DNA of 64,000 nucleotides from Sphingosinicella flava. Its GTDB lineage: Bacteria > Pseudomonadota > Alphaproteobacteria > Sphingomonadales > Sphingomonadaceae. Position 1 is the first letter of the stretch. Every line of letters starts with the position of its first letter. The position numbers and the translations under genes are program-made. Below are positions 8,613-16,366 of the stretch, in pieces. The notes under the pieces were generated by a model. That model did not search any database. It had not been told where the DNA came from and was given only the letters and a program-made list of their open reading frames with translations. Location of the stretch: positions 2,312,122-2,376,121 of the forward strand of contig NZ_CP065592.1 of NCBI RefSeq assembly GCF_016025255.1, given 5' to 3'.

Positions 8613-10438
8613 CGAGACTCTCCTTCCTTGCCCGGCTTCCAGAAGGCCGCGCGGACCATGATCGACATGGCGAGAATATTATTGAGGCCCCAAAAGCCGT
8701 TGGCGATGAGGCCGCCGACGCTATAGTCAGCGCTGCCATCGGCCAGACGGATGCCGGCATAGACAAGGCCCGCGAAGGTGAGCGTCATAACCGCCACTTG
8801 GGGCCAGACGAGATGCAGGAAATTGCCCTCCTGCCGCTCCTTGGGGGTCACCGGAAACTTGATCTGGCGCTTGCGGATCACCGCCCACAATGCCTGCAGC
8901 GAGAGCGGGAAGGAGGCGAGATAGGTGACCTTCCCGCGATAGCCCGACATACCCCATGTCCCCAGCATGATCGCCAATTCGTTGGCGATCAGGAACGGCA
9001 GCGCATGGACGAAGAAATCGGTCGTGTATGTCGCGACCGGCGCTATTCCGCTGAATAGATAGACGATTGGCGCGGCGAGGAAGATGAAATTCCAGACCGC
9101 GCCGAGATAGGACCAGAAGGTCGACAGATACATGAGCCGCTGCCGAACCGTCAGGCCGCGCCGGAATAGCGGATTATCGTGGAACAGGATGTCCAGGCTG
9201 CCGCCCGCATATTTGAAGCGCTGGATCGTCCAGGTGAGCAGATCCTGCGGGGATAGCATCTTCGACTGGATTTCGGGACTCAGCACGGATTTCCACCCCC
9301 GCTCGCGATCCTGGTGAAGGACGATGGAGGTGTAGATGTCTTCCGACACATGGAATTTGTACGGCATTAGCTCCTGCGCCTGCGCGGCTTGCCACAAGGC
9401 AAGCGCCTCGGCCTGTGGGTCTTGCCGGCGAGGCCGCAGCCGCTGGAAGAGCGAGCGCTTTTCCTCCGACGCATGGGCGATCGCCTGCCCATAAGCGCGC
9501 AACGCGACGAACATCACCGCCTCGCGCCTGTGAAGGGACGCGGCGCCGCAACAGAAGGCCGCATTGGCGCGGTTGCGCCGCCGCTGGATGATGTCGAAGA
9601 AGAGGCCGGGATCGTTGACGAACGGATCCTCGCCGATCCGCAGCTCGCCAATCGCGCCTTCGACGACCCGGCCGATGAAGCGGCCGGGCCTGCCAAGCCG
9701 GCGGCCGAGCTTTTGCGTCAGCGTTTCGCCTTCCGGAAGGTCGTAAAACCATTGCGGCGTTTGGACGAAGCCCACTTTCGGGTCGCGGAAGAAGCCCAGC
9801 GTCTTTTCCAATATGGTCGGAAAAGGCCGCGTGTCCGCGTCGCAGATCAGGATGAAGTCGCCCGCCGTCTGCTCCATGGCGTTGCGCAGGTTGCCCGCCT
9901 TGAAGCCGATATTGTTGTCCCGGCTGATATAATTGGCGCCTTCCTCTTCGGCGACTTCCCGCATCCGCGCCCGCCGTCCGTCGTCGAGGACATGGACCTT
10001 CATGTCGATCGGATGGGGATATTCGATCCGCATCGCGTCGCGGATGCTCAATCGGACGAGCTCCTCATCCTCATTATAGGTGGCGATGAAGATATCGACC
10101 GACACCGGCCGCTCCGGCTCCGGCGCGTCGGGATCGCAATCGCCGATCGTGGCCGGTGCGGGCCGCTTGGGATAATCGCGCACCGCCCAAATATTGTAGA
10201 CGAAAAGGATCATGCCGAAATAAGCGCATGTCTCCGCGATCACCAGCGGAAGCGCGAACCAGAGCGCATCGAAGTTCAGCGATTGCGTCCAGCGCCACCA
10301 GATATACCAGCCGCCCAGCGCCAGCGCGACCGTCGCGCAGAATTGCCAAAGGGATTCGATGACGACGTTGTGAGGGAGGGGCGCTGGCGGACGGCGATCC
10401 TCGAAAGCCTCGAAGTAGAAACCGGTCTGCAAATTCAA
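8609..10438 (-). CDS. Cellulose-synthase-family glycosyltransferase (GT2), non-canonical
   Basis: A 609-residue inner-membrane processive beta-glycosyltransferase. Two N-terminal helices (about 28-48 and 58-82) precede a GT2 domain with DDG at 152-154, DAD at 200-202 and SED at 365-367, followed by four or more C-terminal helices. Where cellulose synthases have Q(Q/R)xxRW, this protein reads QRFKY (406-410), so the acceptor-site Arg-Trp is Lys-Tyr. A segment of about 50 extra residues (310-360) separates the FCCGAASLHRREA motif from the catalytic SED. There is no PilZ domain. It starts at TTG 10436-10438, with an in-frame stop just upstream and TAGGGA as a weak ribosome site. A beta-glucan product is likely; its linkage is not decided by sequence. 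Confidence 0.85.
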   Translation of the reverse strand: MNLQTGFYFEAFEDRRPPAPLPHNVVIESLWQFCATVALALGGWYIWWRWTQSLNFDALWFALPLVIAETCAYFGMILFVYNIWAVRDYPKRPAPATIGDCDPDAPEPERPVSVDIFIATYNEDEELVRLSIRDAMRIEYPHPIDMKVHVLDDGRRARMREVAEEEGANYISRDNNIGFKAGNLRNAMEQTAGDFILICDADTRPFPTILEKTLGFFRDPKVGFVQTPQWFYDLPEGETLTQKLGRRLGRPGRFIGRVVEGAIGELRIGEDPFVNDPGLFFDIIQRRRNRANAAFCCGAASLHRREAVMFVALRAYGQAIAHASEEKRSLFQRLRPRRQDPQAEALALWQAAQAQELMPYKFHVSEDIYTSIVLHQDRERGWKSVLSPEIQSKMLSPQDLLTWTIQRFKYAGGSLDILFHDNPLFRRGLTVRQRLMYLSTFWSYLGAVWNFIFLAAPIVYLFSGIAPVATYTTDFFVHALPFLIANELAIMLGTWGMSGYRGKVTYLASFPLSLQALWAVIRKRQIKFPVTPKERQEGNFLHLVWPQVAVMTLTFAGLVYAGIRLADGSADYSVGGLIANGFWGLNNILAMSIMVRAAFWKPGKEGESR

Positions 10439-10581
10439 TCCCTACACCCCAAGCATTGACGAATGCCGCGCCTAGTCTGCCACATTTGGCGGCAAAGCCA
10501 AACTCCGCTTTCCCGTTTTATCGTTGTGGGGCAATATGGAAGAGGTCATTCACTCCATTCCGGTCTTTTCAATTGAGGCGC

Positions 10582-10842
10582 TTATTCCGCGCCTTCGGCA
10601 TCTATCGCATCCTGGAAATAAGGCGCGACTTCACCCTTCAGCTTGATCGTGACCGGCTGGCCGTGGCGGTCGACGGCTTTGCCGGCGGCTACCTTGATCC
10701 AGCCTTCGCTGACGCAATATTCCTCGACGTTGGTCTTTTCGACGCCGTTGAAGCGGATGCCGACGCCGCGTTGCAGCAGGTCGATGTTGAAATGAGGGCT
10801 GCGCGGGTTAAGCGACAGACGGTCGGGCGGGGTATCAGGCAT
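10582..10842 (-). CDS. DUF3297 family protein
   Basis: An 86-residue protein that matches the DUF3297 family along its whole length, including PPDRLSLNPRSPHF at the N-terminus and GVEKTNVEEYCVSEGW in the middle. The family is small, cytoplasmic and without known function. It stands alone between the GT2 gene and the LysR gene. Confidence 0.85.
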   Translation of the reverse strand: MPDTPPDRLSLNPRSPHFNIDLLQRGVGIRFNGVEKTNVEEYCVSEGWIKVAAGKAVDRHGQPVTIKLKGEVAPYFQDAIDAEGAE

Positions 10843-10898
10843 GATGGAACCTTTTCGCTATGATCGGGGATAGCCGCTAGCGCCCTTTCGCCATGCGC

Positions 10899-11864
10899 TC
10901 AATCGGAGACGATGTTTTTTGTCCGGTGCGCATTGCACGGATCCCATGCCGGTTCCGGCCCGAAGCGGGCGGCGAGGAAGTCGATCAGGGCGCGGACGCG
11001 GGCGGTCGCGGCGCGGCCGGGCGGCATGACGAGGTGGAGGCCGATGTCGGGCAGCGGGTAATCGGGCAGTATGATCTCGAGCTTGCCCGCATTGATCGCG
11101 GACTCGGCGTTGAAGGTCGGCAGGATGCAGATGCCGAGGCCCGCGCACGCCGCTTCACGCAACACGTCGCCATTGTCGGCGCGCAGCCGGGGCGTGCCGC
11201 GCACATATTCGGTGCGGCCATCGATGACGAACCGCCATTGCTCGCCGCTGCCGATATTGGCGTAGAAAAGGAGATCATGTTCGGCCAAATCCGCCGGACG
11301 CTCCGGCCGGCCGCGTCGCGCCAGATAGGCGGGACTGGCAAGCACCGCCGAGCGGACGGTCGTGATCCGCCGCGCGATGAGCGATGAATCGGCGAGGTTC
11401 CCGATGCGGACGGCAAGGTCGAAGCCGCCCGCGACCAGATCCACCTTCTTGTCCTCCAGCGACACGTCCAGATCGACTTTCGGATGCGCGGCGGCGAAAT
11501 CGGCGAGCGCGCCCGCCAGATAGTCGATGCCGAAGGAGATCGGGGCGGTAAGGCGGATCGACCCGGCGACCTGCGTCACGGCGTCGGCCACCACTTCTTC
11601 GGCCGCTTCCAACTCCGCCAGAATGTTGGCGGCACGGGCGAAATAGGCGCTCCCAATCTCCGTCGGCTGCGCGCCCTGCGCGCTGCGGGTGAGAAGGCGG
11701 GCGCCAAGCTGCTCCTCCAGCCGTGCCACGCGGCGGCTGAGGATGGATTTCGACATGCCCATCCGTTCGGCGGCGCGGGCGAAGGCGCCGGTTTCGACGA
11801 CGCGGACGAAGGCGAGGACGTCAACAAGATCGACATTGGGGCGTTTCATGTCGCGCAACACCAT
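10899..11864 (-). CDS. LysR-family transcriptional regulator
   Basis: A 321-residue regulator with an N-terminal winged helix-turn-helix (about 15-75, including GAFARAAERMGMSKSILSRRVARLE) and a C-terminal substrate-binding domain of the periplasmic-binding type II fold. An alternative ATG at 11849 would shorten it by five residues; no Shine-Dalgarno separates the two. It is divergent from the azoreductase gene with about 80 bp between. By the usual LysR layout it probably controls the azoreductase-pirin pair and itself from that gap. The inducer is unknown; a quinone or electrophile would fit the targets. Confidence 0.92.
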   Translation of the reverse strand: MVLRDMKRPNVDLVDVLAFVRVVETGAFARAAERMGMSKSILSRRVARLEEQLGARLLTRSAQGAQPTEIGSAYFARAANILAELEAAEEVVADAVTQVAGSIRLTAPISFGIDYLAGALADFAAAHPKVDLDVSLEDKKVDLVAGGFDLAVRIGNLADSSLIARRITTVRSAVLASPAYLARRGRPERPADLAEHDLLFYANIGSGEQWRFVIDGRTEYVRGTPRLRADNGDVLREAACAGLGICILPTFNAESAINAGKLEIILPDYPLPDIGLHLVMPPGRAATARVRALIDFLAARFGPEPAWDPCNAHRTKNIVSD

Positions 11865-11943
11865 GATGCTGTTTCGGCGTCTACAAGCAACACCGATAGA
11901 CCCTTATCTCACCCTTCGACAAGTTATTCGAGGAGACCAGGCC

Positions 11944-12570
11944 GTGGCCAACGTTTTGATCATCAACAGCAGCGCCCAGGGCGATGCGTCCGTTTCCAGC
12001 CGCCTGACCCGCGAGTTCGCGGAACGGGTGCGCGCCGCCCGCCCCGATGCGGCAATCGCCGTGCGCGACGTCGGCCGGGATCCCGTGCCGCATCTCGTCG
12101 CCGAAACCGTGGCCGGGATCCGCGGCCAGCCCGTGACCGATGCGGAGCGTGCCGCGCGGACATTGTCCGATACTTTGGTCGACGAATTGCGCGCCGCCGA
12201 CATCCTGGTGATCGGCGCGCCGATGTACAATTTCGGCATCCCGTCGACGCTCAAGACCTGGTTCGACCATGTGCTGCGCGCGCGTGTCACCTTCCGCTAC
12301 ACGGAAAACGGGCCGGAGGGATTGATGACCGGCAAGAAGGTGATCGTCATCGAAAGCCGGGCTGGTATTTACAGCGAAGGCGAAGCGGCGGCGATGGATG
12401 CGCAGGAACCGCATCTGCGCGGCATGCTCGGTTTCATGGGGCTGACGGACGTGGCATTCGTCCGGGTCGAGGGCCTTGCCTTCGGACCTGAAGCCGCGGA
12501 CGCTGCGATCAAGGCCGCGAACGAGGCGCTGGCGAGTTTGGTCGAACAGGAAGTGGCACTCGCCGCCTGA
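11944..12570 (+). CDS. azoR: FMN-dependent NADH:quinone reductase / azoreductase (AzoR-like)
   Basis: A 208-residue flavodoxin-fold oxidoreductase. The N-terminal INSSAQGDASVSSRLT loop binds FMN phosphate, and APMYNFGIPSTLKTWFD is the signature loop of the AzoR/NQO family. Members reduce quinones, and azo dyes as a side activity, by two-electron transfer from NADH. The start is GTG 11944, with AGGAG eight bases upstream; a longer frame back to 11689 overlaps the LysR gene and is not credible. The pirin gene follows after 23 bases. Confidence 0.92.
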   Translation: MANVLIINSSAQGDASVSSRLTREFAERVRAARPDAAIAVRDVGRDPVPHLVAETVAGIRGQPVTDAERAARTLSDTLVDELRAADILVIGAPMYNFGIPSTLKTWFDHVLRARVTFRYTENGPEGLMTGKKVIVIESRAGIYSEGEAAAMDAQEPHLRGMLGFMGLTDVAFVRVEGLAFGPEAADAAIKAANEALASLVEQEVALAA

Positions 12571-12593
12571 CGCGGAATTTGGGGAGATAAGAG

Positions 12594-13292
12594 ATGATCG
12601 ACATTCGACCTTTCGCTTCGCTCGGCCACGCCGATCACGGCTGGCTCAATGCGCGGCATCATTTTTCCTTCGCCAATTATCACGATCCCGCGCGCATGGG
12701 CTGGGGCGCAATCCGGGTGTGGAACGACGACGAGATCGCCGCGCGCTCGGGCTTTCCGCCCCATCCGCATCGGGACATGGAGATCATCACCTATGTCCGC
12801 ACCGGCGCGATCACCCATCAGGATTCGATGGGCAACAAAGGCCGCACCGGCGCGGGCGACGTGCAAGTGATGTCGGCGGGCACCGGCGTCCAGCACGCCG
12901 AATATAATCTGGAGGACGAAACGACGACGCTTTTCCAGATCTGGGTGCAGACCGACAGGCCGGGCGCGCAACCGGGCTGGGGCGCGAAGCGGTTTCCCAA
13001 GGGCGACCGCCACGGCGCCTTCGTGACGCTCGCCAGCGGCTTTGCAGAGGATGAGGATGCCTTGAAGATCAACGCCGCCGCCCGCGTCATGGGCGCGACG
13101 TTGAAGGCGGGTGAGGCGGCCGAGCTGGACCTCGATCCGGCCCGGCATACCTATCTCGTCCCGGTCGAGGGCGCGGTCACGGTGAACGGCGTTCGCGCCG
13201 AACCCCGCGACGGCGTCGCGATCACCGGCGAGGAAAAGGTCGCGATCGTCGCGCTGGACGATACCGAAATCGTCCTCGTCGACGCGCGCTAG
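12594..13292 (+). CDS. Pirin family protein (YhhW-like bicupin)
   Basis: A 232-residue bicupin. The metal-binding residues of the pirin N-terminal cupin are visible in HPHRD (about residues 57-61), in THQDS and in the following GVQHAEYN. Bacterial relatives show quercetinase-like dioxygenase activity or act as redox sensors. A ribosome site (GGGGAGA) precedes the ATG. It forms an operon with the azoreductase, consistent with a shared role in quinone or flavonoid detoxification under LysR control. Confidence 0.9.
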   Translation: MIDIRPFASLGHADHGWLNARHHFSFANYHDPARMGWGAIRVWNDDEIAARSGFPPHPHRDMEIITYVRTGAITHQDSMGNKGRTGAGDVQVMSAGTGVQHAEYNLEDETTTLFQIWVQTDRPGAQPGWGAKRFPKGDRHGAFVTLASGFAEDEDALKINAAARVMGATLKAGEAAELDLDPARHTYLVPVEGAVTVNGVRAEPRDGVAITGEEKVAIVALDDTEIVLVDAR

Positions 13293-13300
13293 GTATCAGG

Positions 13301-13329
13301 AGGTCAGCGCTCGTCCCAGGCGCTGACCT
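13301..13329. terminator. 10-bp hairpin between convergent genes
   Basis: A perfect inverted repeat, AGGTCAGCGC with a nine-base loop and GCGCTGACCT, spans the gap after the pirin gene and the last codons of the convergent gene. There is no T-run on either side, so termination is only a possibility. Confidence 0.3.
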
Positions 13330-14875
13330 TCGCCTCGATCGCGTCCGCTATCGGCGCGACGTCGGGAAGGGCGAGGCAGCGGGCGGTGTCGTGGGTCATC
13401 GCCTCCACGCCCTGCCGATCCTTGAGGATGTTGTTCGCGGCATAAGTGGCGAGCGTATAGTCCCCGGCATATTTGCTGAAGAACCACTTGCCGCCGTCCT
13501 TGGCTTCCTTGTCGATCTGTCCGGCATCGTAGAGCTTGTAGACGACTGCTTTGACGGCCGCCCGTTCCGCCGCATCTTCGTCATGCCGCGGCGCATCGCC
13601 GTCGCCGCTCGACCAGAATTCGTCCCGGCGCGATGGCGGCGCGAACCAGACATCTTCCGCCGCGCCATTGGTATAGGCGGCATAGATCATTGCCGAGCAG
13701 AACATGTTCCGGAACGCGACCGGATTGGCGAGATAGCCGGTCTTGCGGTCCGGCCAGGAACGGAAGCCTTCCGGCTTTTCCAATGAAGCGGCCGGGGCCA
13801 CCGATGTTGGAACGCCTTTGCCCGTGACGAACGGCGCCATGGACGGCAGGCCGGCGCATTGCAACACGGGCTCCGCCATCAAATCGGCGGCAAGCCCTTC
13901 CTTCACCAGCGGCGTCACGGCGTCGACGGCGACGCGAAAGCTATATTTATAGCTGTCCTTTTCCGCCTGGCTCTTGATGCCCATGCGCTTGAGGCCGGCT
14001 TCGAACGTGTCCCACGACGCCTTGCGATGGGCCTCCCGCTCCCCAGCCTGAGCCGAATCAAGCTTCGCCTGCGCAAGGTTCAGAATGACGTTCGAAGCCT
14101 CTGGAAGGGGGGCGCCGGGATTGGGCATCATGCCGAAACGCTCGGTCCCCGCGACGTAGGCGATGCTGGCGCAGGTGAGGTAACGATATGCCTCCGGCTT
14201 ATAGAGGTAGGCGTGAAGCGGCCGAGGCATCCGGCCCATCTGGATCCGGGCCGAAGCCGGCCTTTCCATCCCGGGAACGGGCTTGGCCAAGCGCGCCTCG
14301 AGACGCGCCTTGAGCGGCGCGACCTCGGGAAGACCAAAGCAATCGGCGCGATTGGAGGCCATGGACTGCAGCGCAGCGCCACCCCGGATCAACGCATCCG
14401 CGCTCATCCGCCCCCAGCGGAAATCGTCATGAAAATCTTCGACATCGTACCCCGGCTTCTTGCCGTAATCGGACAGGGACTGGGCGGGCTCCTTCGCTCG
14501 TTCGTAAAGCGCCTTACCGGCGCGGGCATAAGCATTGCGTTCGTCGATCTCCGCCGCTGAAAGGCGCGGCGTGGCGCCCATCAATTGGGTCAATTCCTGA
14601 GGGCGAATATCTTTCGTGTTCATGGCCTGGCTCACCAGCCCCTGGGCCCCGAAATAGAGATCCGCCGCAGCCTCGAGGAAAATGCCGCACCGCATCAGCC
14701 GCCCCGCGGCGGGGTCGTCGTGATAGGGGCCATAGGGGATCCAAGTTTCCGGATCGGTTTCGACATCGCCGACATGAAGAAATTCGTTTTCCGACGCTGC
14801 CACCGGGCTTTGCCATGCCAAGCCCGACGATTGAGCAATGATCGCCAAAGCAGCGACCGGCCGCATGAAATTCAT
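13304..14875 (-). CDS. Secreted protein of unknown function with three Cys-paired repeats
   Basis: A 523-residue exported protein with a signal peptide (residues 1-27, ending PVAASE). I do not recognise a named family. It contains exactly six cysteines, at 63, 179, 235, 340, 393 and 500, which fall into three pairs 105-116 residues apart. Each unit opens with a Cys followed by a hydrophobic helix with Tyr (RLMRCGIFLEAAADLY, RYLTCASIAYVAGTERF, RNMFCSAMIYAAYTNG). Each closes with Cys-x-x-Leu-Pro-x-x-Ala-Pro. The period is about 160 residues. The pattern suggests a triplicated helical domain with one disulfide per unit, in the periplasm or outside. It stands alone on the minus strand. Confidence 0.85.
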   Translation of the reverse strand: MNFMRPVAALAIIAQSSGLAWQSPVAASENEFLHVGDVETDPETWIPYGPYHDDPAAGRLMRCGIFLEAAADLYFGAQGLVSQAMNTKDIRPQELTQLMGATPRLSAAEIDERNAYARAGKALYERAKEPAQSLSDYGKKPGYDVEDFHDDFRWGRMSADALIRGGAALQSMASNRADCFGLPEVAPLKARLEARLAKPVPGMERPASARIQMGRMPRPLHAYLYKPEAYRYLTCASIAYVAGTERFGMMPNPGAPLPEASNVILNLAQAKLDSAQAGEREAHRKASWDTFEAGLKRMGIKSQAEKDSYKYSFRVAVDAVTPLVKEGLAADLMAEPVLQCAGLPSMAPFVTGKGVPTSVAPAASLEKPEGFRSWPDRKTGYLANPVAFRNMFCSAMIYAAYTNGAAEDVWFAPPSRRDEFWSSGDGDAPRHDEDAAERAAVKAVVYKLYDAGQIDKEAKDGGKWFFSKYAGDYTLATYAANNILKDRQGVEAMTHDTARCLALPDVAPIADAIEAKVSAWDER

Positions 14876-14965
14876 ATGATTTCCCCGCCCAATATAGCGG
14901 ACGGGAGCTTATAGCTTCGGAAGGGCTAAGGCAAAGTCTATCGAAACAATATGTTGCTTCGAATG

Positions 14966-15085
14966 TCAGCGTGCGTTGCGGACAGCCCACATCAGAACCC
15001 GGCCGAACAGGGGCCACCCGCCCTTGCGGTCTAGTGGACGAAAGCCTTGAGCGGCAGGATGAGTCTGGGGTGCGATGCTAGCCAT
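14966..15085 (-). CDS. Very small ORF (39 residues) with strong ribosome site
   Basis: The ATG at 15083-15085 is preceded by AAGGAG eight bases upstream, one of the best ribosome sites in the window. The 39-residue product starts MASIAPQTHP, is basic (eight Arg/Lys/His-type residues) and ends with an amphipathic FGRVLMWAVRNAR stretch. No homolog is recognised. It lies 63 bases downstream of another small ORF in the same direction. Coding status rests on the ribosome site and position alone. Confidence 0.5.
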   Translation of the reverse strand: MASIAPQTHPAAQGFRPLDRKGGWPLFGRVLMWAVRNAR

Positions 15086-15148
15086 GATCCCGTCTCCTTC
15101 CCCGCTTCATTGCCAAGGCAATATTGCGGTTCGGTGACGACAAGATGT

Positions 15149-15280
15149 TCAGCCGCGATCCTTGCGGCGGCGGGCGATCGCTTGCTGCTTGCGCTGCTGG
15201 TGGCGCGCGTAAAGTTCATAGGCGGCAAAAGGCACCGCCACGGCCACGGCAGCCAAACCGAAAAGAGCGAATTCCATCAT
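15149..15280 (-). CDS. Small single-pass membrane protein (43 residues)
   Basis: Starts at a double ATG (15275-15280). The product has a hydrophobic segment FALFGLAAVAVAVPFAAY, then a strongly basic tail rich in Arg, Lys and Gln, so a one-helix inner-membrane protein with its C-terminus in the cytoplasm is predicted. The ribosome site is weak (GAGACTCGG). A promoter-like TTGAGT, 17 bases, TAGAGA sits in the short gap to the AlkA-like gene. Function unknown. Confidence 0.5.
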   Translation of the reverse strand: MMEFALFGLAAVAVAVPFAAYELYARHQQRKQQAIARRRKDRG

Positions 15281-15336
15281 GAGCCGAGTCTCTAGAAAGC
15301 CTTGCACGCAGACTCAACAACTTCGCGCAAAAATGG

Positions 15337-15960
15337 CTATATCGGGTTAACGTGACGGTGGTGCCAGCTGAAGATCGCCGCCGCGCCGCGATGCGGGCGC
15401 CAGGCTTCGGATAGGGCGCGCACTTCCTTTTCCGTCGGTTTCCCGTCCAGCCCCAGAATGCGGCCGACCTCGATCTGCACGGCAAGATCGCCCGCGGGCC
15501 AGATGTCGGAGCGGCCCTCGGCGAACAGCAGATAGATTTCGGCCGACCAGCGCCCGATGCCCTTCACCTTCACGAGCAGCGCGATCGCCTCCTCATCATC
15601 CTCGGGAAGGTTGTGAAGATCGAGGCGGCCCGACAGCACCTCCTCCGCCAGGCTGTGAGCGTAAAGCGCCTTCATCCGCGACAGGCCCGCGCCGCGCAGC
15701 ACATCCTCGTTCGCCGCCGCGACGCGCGCCGGATCGTCCGCGCCGCCGACCGCGGCATCGAGTTTCGCCCAGATCGATGCCGCCGCCTTGATGCTGACCT
15801 GCTGGCCGACGATCGCGCGGAGCAAGGTGACATAACCCGGCGCGCTGATCCGGGGTTCGGGATAGCCAACCCGCGCGAGGGCCGTGCCGAAGGCAGGCTC
15901 GATCCCCGCCAGAATGTCGAGCGATGTCTTCAATGCCTCCGCTGAAATTCCCACGCGCAT
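15337..15960 (-). CDS. DNA-3-methyladenine glycosylase II (AlkA-like)
   Basis: A 207-residue helix-hairpin-helix base-excision glycosylase. The HhH motif is VKGIGRWSAE (about 130-139), followed by the conserved PAGDLAVQ with the catalytic Asp. It should excise alkylated purines from DNA. It is shorter than E. coli AlkA (282 residues) because the N-terminal TBP-like domain is missing, as in many bacterial short forms. Confidence 0.92.
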   Translation of the reverse strand: MRVGISAEALKTSLDILAGIEPAFGTALARVGYPEPRISAPGYVTLLRAIVGQQVSIKAAASIWAKLDAAVGGADDPARVAAANEDVLRGAGLSRMKALYAHSLAEEVLSGRLDLHNLPEDDEEAIALLVKVKGIGRWSAEIYLLFAEGRSDIWPAGDLAVQIEVGRILGLDGKPTEKEVRALSEAWRPHRGAAAIFSWHHRHVNPI

Positions 15961-16041
15961 GCCCTCGCTTGATTTGCCCAGCCCCGACTAGCATATGCCG
16001 CGCGCGGGCGCGCTCCCGTTTCTTGCCGCGAAAGGATCGTC

Positions 16042-16359
16042 ATGCCCAAATTCACCGTCGTGCTCCGCAACGGCACCGAACGGACCGTCGAGGGGAAAGC
16101 GGGCTATAATGTCATGGAGGCGATCCGCGAGGCCGGCATCGACGAGCTTTTGGCCCTGTGCGGCGGCTGCTGCTCCTGCGCGACATGCCACGTCCAGGTC
16201 GACGAAGCCTGGCTGGACCGGCTGCCGCCGGCCAGCGGCGACGAGGACGATCTGCTGGACAGTTCCTCGCATCGGGACGGATCGAGCCGTCTCTCCTGCC
16301 AGATCCTGCTGACCCCTGAGCTGGACGGCATGCGCGTCACGATCGCGCCGGAAGATTGA
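16042..16359 (+). CDS. 2Fe-2S ferredoxin (adrenodoxin/putidaredoxin type)
   Basis: A 105-residue electron carrier. Cys40, Cys46, Cys49 and Cys86 fit the C-x5-C-x2-C-x36-C pattern of vertebrate-type and bacterial [2Fe-2S] ferredoxins that serve P450s and other oxygenases. Two extra cysteines, 43 and 44, fall inside the cluster loop ([10 protein letters not shown]). No reductase or P450 gene lies next to it. A ribosome site (GAAAGGA) lies nine bases upstream of the ATG. Confidence 0.92.
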   Translation: MPKFTVVLRNGTERTVEGKAGYNVMEAIREAGIDELLALCGGCCSCATCHVQVDEAWLDRLPPASGDEDDLLDSSSHRDGSSRLSCQILLTPELDGMRVTIAPED

Positions 16360-16366
16360 GCGCTTC

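Noticed and set aside
9389-10459. 356-codon open frame on the plus strand
   Set aside because: Antisense shadow of the GT2 gene, which carries all catalytic motifs.
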